Shown: in pieces, positions 60,979 to 64,000 of the stretch
Position numbering within the stretch: the stretch's first letter is position 1
Layout of the letters: each line of letters starts with the position of its first letter
Assembly (NCBI GenBank): GCA_022495005.1
Contig: JAGYXB010001948.1
Coordinates: 124,001 to 188,000, forward strand
Source of the DNA: Rhyacophila brunnea
Taxonomy: Eukaryota > Arthropoda > Insecta > Trichoptera > Rhyacophilidae
Direction of reading: 5' to 3'
Length of the DNA: 64,000 nt
Made by a program: the position numbers and the translations under genes
The notes under the pieces: generated by a model
The model's input: the letters and a program-made list of their open reading frames with translations, nothing else
Database searches by the model: none
What the model was told of the DNA's origin: nothing

Positions 60979-61095
60979 AAAAGGGGTGCATTGGAGCTGC
61001 TTGACAATCAGGACTGGTCAAAGACTACTGGAGACGGTGAATATTGGAAGAGAGAATTTCAGAAGGCTAAGGCTCAACTTAAAATAATATTGTAG
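60979..61095 (+). other. Short unrecognised open frame, possible terminal exon
   Basis: From a TAA-bounded opening near 60974 the frame reads VKRGALELLDNQDWSKTTG, then DGEYWKREFQKAKAQLKIIL, then a stop at 61093-61095. AG acceptor-like sites (TTAAAAG at 60977-60983) precede it. The composition looks protein-like and is less AT-rich than its surroundings. I recognise no family. It could equally be a transposon scrap, as a hAT element begins 45 bases later. Confidence 0.25.
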
Positions 61096-61140
61096 TGAGA
61101 TTAATAGAAAAATATGTAAAGCTACTTTTCATATAATAAC

Positions 61141-61376
61141 CAGAGCTCGAAGTGGACCGGAGCGCATCGAAGCGCCGTTTCGGTTCATAAAATCTTCAAA
61201 ATTATCGCTATGTCACTTGGAAATAATAATTTGACCGTCTGAGCTGGATATGCCACATTATAAAAATCAAACACACTTATCTTTATAAAATACACATACA
61301 ATTAGATAATTAGGTATGTTAATATTGTAAAATTATCGCGCGCTCCGGTTCATGAAATTTCCTAATTCGAGCGCTG
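61141..61376. mobile_element. hAT-type MITE, 236 bp, perfect 8-bp target duplication
   Basis: The left end CAGAGCTCGAA and the right end on the minus strand CAGCGCTCGAA differ at one position. ACCGGAGCGC lies inside both ends. The flanking 8-mers are identical: ATAATAAC at 61133-61140 and 61377-61384. A relative is at 52244-52467. Confidence 0.92.
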
Positions 61377-61384
61377 ATAATAAC

Positions 61385-63559
61385 CCTCGATATGCTTATA
61401 ACCTATTTTGGTTAATAATACGCATTAAAAACAGTTTATTAAGGTTTTAGTACAGTAGACCTATTTAAATGCTCATAAAAATTGACTAGTATAGCAACAC
61501 GTCATTTACTTTTTTGAAAATTGCACATGACATCTGTCATATTACCAAGAGTATGCGATGTTATCAACTGAATTCATAGAACTGAGATTTTTTTATAAAA
61601 TGAAAAATGCAGCTCGTTTTTCATTAATGTTTCATTTCCCCCAAAAATTGTGAGTCATGCATAATAGCAAAACAGTGCGGATTTTTTCCCATTTTGACAT
61701 TTTCCCCGTAAATACGACGGTCGAGATAAATTTTACATTTTTAAAAAGTCTCTCACATATACCATATTAAACTTTTACCGCACACTTATTATAAATATAA
61801 AATACCTAGTTAATACTATATATATATTTATTTAATGTAAAATGTATGTAGTTAAATACATACCAACTCAGAACCATACCTACCTATTGTGGAAAAATAC
61901 ACCGAATGAGACTTGACCCTACAACTATAGCACTCCAGCATCCAAAAATTAAAAACTACATGTTATTGGTTGTCCAGAGTACCATGGAATCAATAATATG
62001 TTAAAAGCATTTATGTCGCTCTTGCTTCAAAAATATATTTGTAATTCTTCGACATTCGTATTTTTTTTAAATCCATCTTTAATACGTTTTAATAATACTT
62101 AATATATTTCATTATATCTCAATTAGTATAATATATAAACAGTATTTTACTGGCATATTGTTTATCATATGTAAAATCTGTATATGGCTTTTGGAATCCA
62201 TGAATGAACCATTATCTCGCATAAGCGATGTTATATCCGCATTACATTTATAAAATAAGTACACTGTGTATGCAAGGTATAGTATTTTTATTAATCATTA
62301 ATATCTATACAGTCTCAATTTGATTGAAGTAAATGCACTGAATCCAAAAATGTTGAAGAAGTACTGTATATAGATCAAGCCTAAATACAGTTAAGTGACA
62401 CTGAAAAAATATTACTAAGATTAATAATTCAAATAACTGTTTACACTGTTATCGCTCAAATATTTCAAAACCTGTAAGTATTTAAACATAATTTTAATTC
62501 AAACGATCGGGCAATTTTGTAAATTATGAACTATAAAGATATTTGTAAAATAGACATTAAAGCTAATTTTTTCCATTAATTCTATTAATTATAACACACA
62601 TTGACCAACTGAAATTCGAAACATGGTTCGTATACTAGAACGAAAACATTCACATTATAACAGCAATGATGTCTAAAATTACATGTGAAAGAACAAACCG
62701 CGTCAATTATATATTAAGTACATAAACAGGCAGCCAACTTTTGGTATAACAAAAGGGGGGAAAGTATTTTTAATTGTATTACAGAAGTAAAACCAAACCC
62801 TGGTATACCATTAAAATGCTTGATAAGGAAACAATTGTAACAATTAATCGTTAGCTGATCACTATAATCTTGCAGCATCCCTAGCTAGTTTAAGTATAAC
62901 AGATGACCCTAAATATTTGAAGATATAAATCACGTTATTTGGAAATGTCTGCTTTATGATGGTTAAAGATGAAGGCTTCTTAAAAATTTAAATAGATATA
63001 TTTATCAATTACTTACTACTCAATCATGAAAAGTCAAACATCAAATATTTTTTTTAATTTTCACATATTTCTCTGATAACCTACAAGTATAAATATTATA
63101 ATACCATATGGTTGAAACCAATATATTGTAAAAGTATGTATATACTAACTGAATAATATGTATTTTGTTAAAAATAATAATAAATCTTGTAAGAATGGAA
63201 TACAACAGTTCTCATTATCAAGAATATTATGATGAACAAATATATAAAATTGCGTATGAAACGTATAGATATGACGGCTATAAATGATCGTTTTTTTTTT
63301 TGTATAACCTACATATAAGTAAAGTTGTTTCAATGTGTCAGCATACATAGTATTATTACTTTATTATGACTGCTAATTGAAGCATATTTAAAACGTTAAT
63401 GGAAGCACAACAAAATATTGTAATACGACAAAAGTATAAGACTCCCAATAGTTATAATCAAAACTCTTTGGCTGCGTCATTTCCTAATATAGTAGAGAAA
63501 ACTCGATACGCATTAGTGATTATTAAACCCTATGTCGTAACTGAATCATATTAATTAAC
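61385..63559. other. AT-rich stretch, no gene recognised
   Basis: No exon or transposon end could be supported. Confidence 0.4.
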
Positions 63560-64000
63560 AGCAATGGCAGAATAAGTCACCCAGGCCTACCCTCCTTATT
63601 CCTACAAAGGTGCTATAAATGCGATGCAAATGATTTTGTGAGTGCTGTGAATCAAATGGAAAGTCATGCAGTGTACACCATTGGATCGAGCAATCTTGTA
63701 CTATCCTTATGTTCTGAGGCTGAAGCATGAAATAACTGAAGGCACTAAAAAATATTATAAAAGGTGCCCATTATCATGAAGAAATGCTTTAAGTGGCTGC
63801 AATATGACTGTATTCAGTATGAATCCCGAGAATGCGCCACTCCGTGTCTTTATGATACAGCACAATGGACCTTCTTCACCCAGAATATCTTTAGATCCGT
63901 ATATTATAAGCCATCTACGAATCATAGGGCTGATATCAAGAATGAAGCATAGATTGATTGAAAGTGAGGTAGCTTGTATTATGCCATTTGCATTGATTGG
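63560..64000. other. GC-richer segment with long open frames on both strands, unclassified, runs off the window
   Basis: This end of the window is less AT-rich than its neighbourhood. On the plus strand a frame from about 63656 (VMQCTPLDRAILYYPYVLRL) has one stop near 63775 and is then open to the window end (NMTVFSMNPENAPLRVFMIQ and beyond). On the minus strand a frame of 57 codons (about 63727-63554) reads QDCSIQWCTLHDFPFDSQ and ends GIRRVGLGDLFCHCC and a stop. I recognise neither. It may be an exon or a transposon fragment; the true strand cannot be decided from here. Confidence 0.3.

Overview
The window looks like insect nuclear DNA, very AT-rich and gene-poor, most compatible with a hemipteran (aphid-like) genome. 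The grounds are a spliced biogenic-amine receptor exon of arthropod octopamine type, a spliced THAP-domain gene start, LINEs of R1 and RTE/CR1 type, tRNA-derived SINEs, many short hAT elements, and a TTAGG-type telomere-like tract. The order Hemiptera is an inference from general sequence style, not from a diagnostic gene. No bacterial operon, CRISPR array, rRNA gene or intact tRNA gene is visible.

Two host protein-coding loci can be supported. On the minus strand at 31619-32559 is the 5' coding exon of a beta-type octopamine receptor: N-terminus to the end of transmembrane segment 5, ending at a clear GTGAGT donor. The remaining exons lie at lower coordinates or outside the window, so much of the left half may be intron. 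On the plus strand at 49796-50452 is a two-exon THAP zinc-finger reading frame that stops just after the C2CH signature.

Most else that is recognisable is mobile DNA. Left part (1-16 kb): a tandem array of about 115-bp units (2.1-3.0 kb), a one-armed copy of a large foldback element (4.6-5.3 kb), a SINE, a decayed piggyBac element with TTAA target duplications (10.04-11.35 kb) and the 3' end of a LINE (14.5-14.95 kb). Middle (16.5-26.2 kb): a hAT element, a composite LINE locus in which R1-clade sequence flanks an antisense RTE/CR1-type fragment, an inverted-repeat element with a telomere-like loop, a duplicated repeat and a minisatellite. Right part (34-64 kb): further hAT elements with readable 8-bp target duplications, a 1.39-kb almost perfect palindrome bounded by TTAA, two tRNA-derived SINE families, and unclassified moderately GC-richer open segments.

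The genes do not form a pathway. The octopamine receptor is a Gs-type amine GPCR gene with long introns, and the THAP gene encodes a truncated DNA-binding module. The transposon layers show repeated cut-and-paste (hAT, piggyBac-like) and retroposition (LINE, SINE) into intergenic or intronic sequence.
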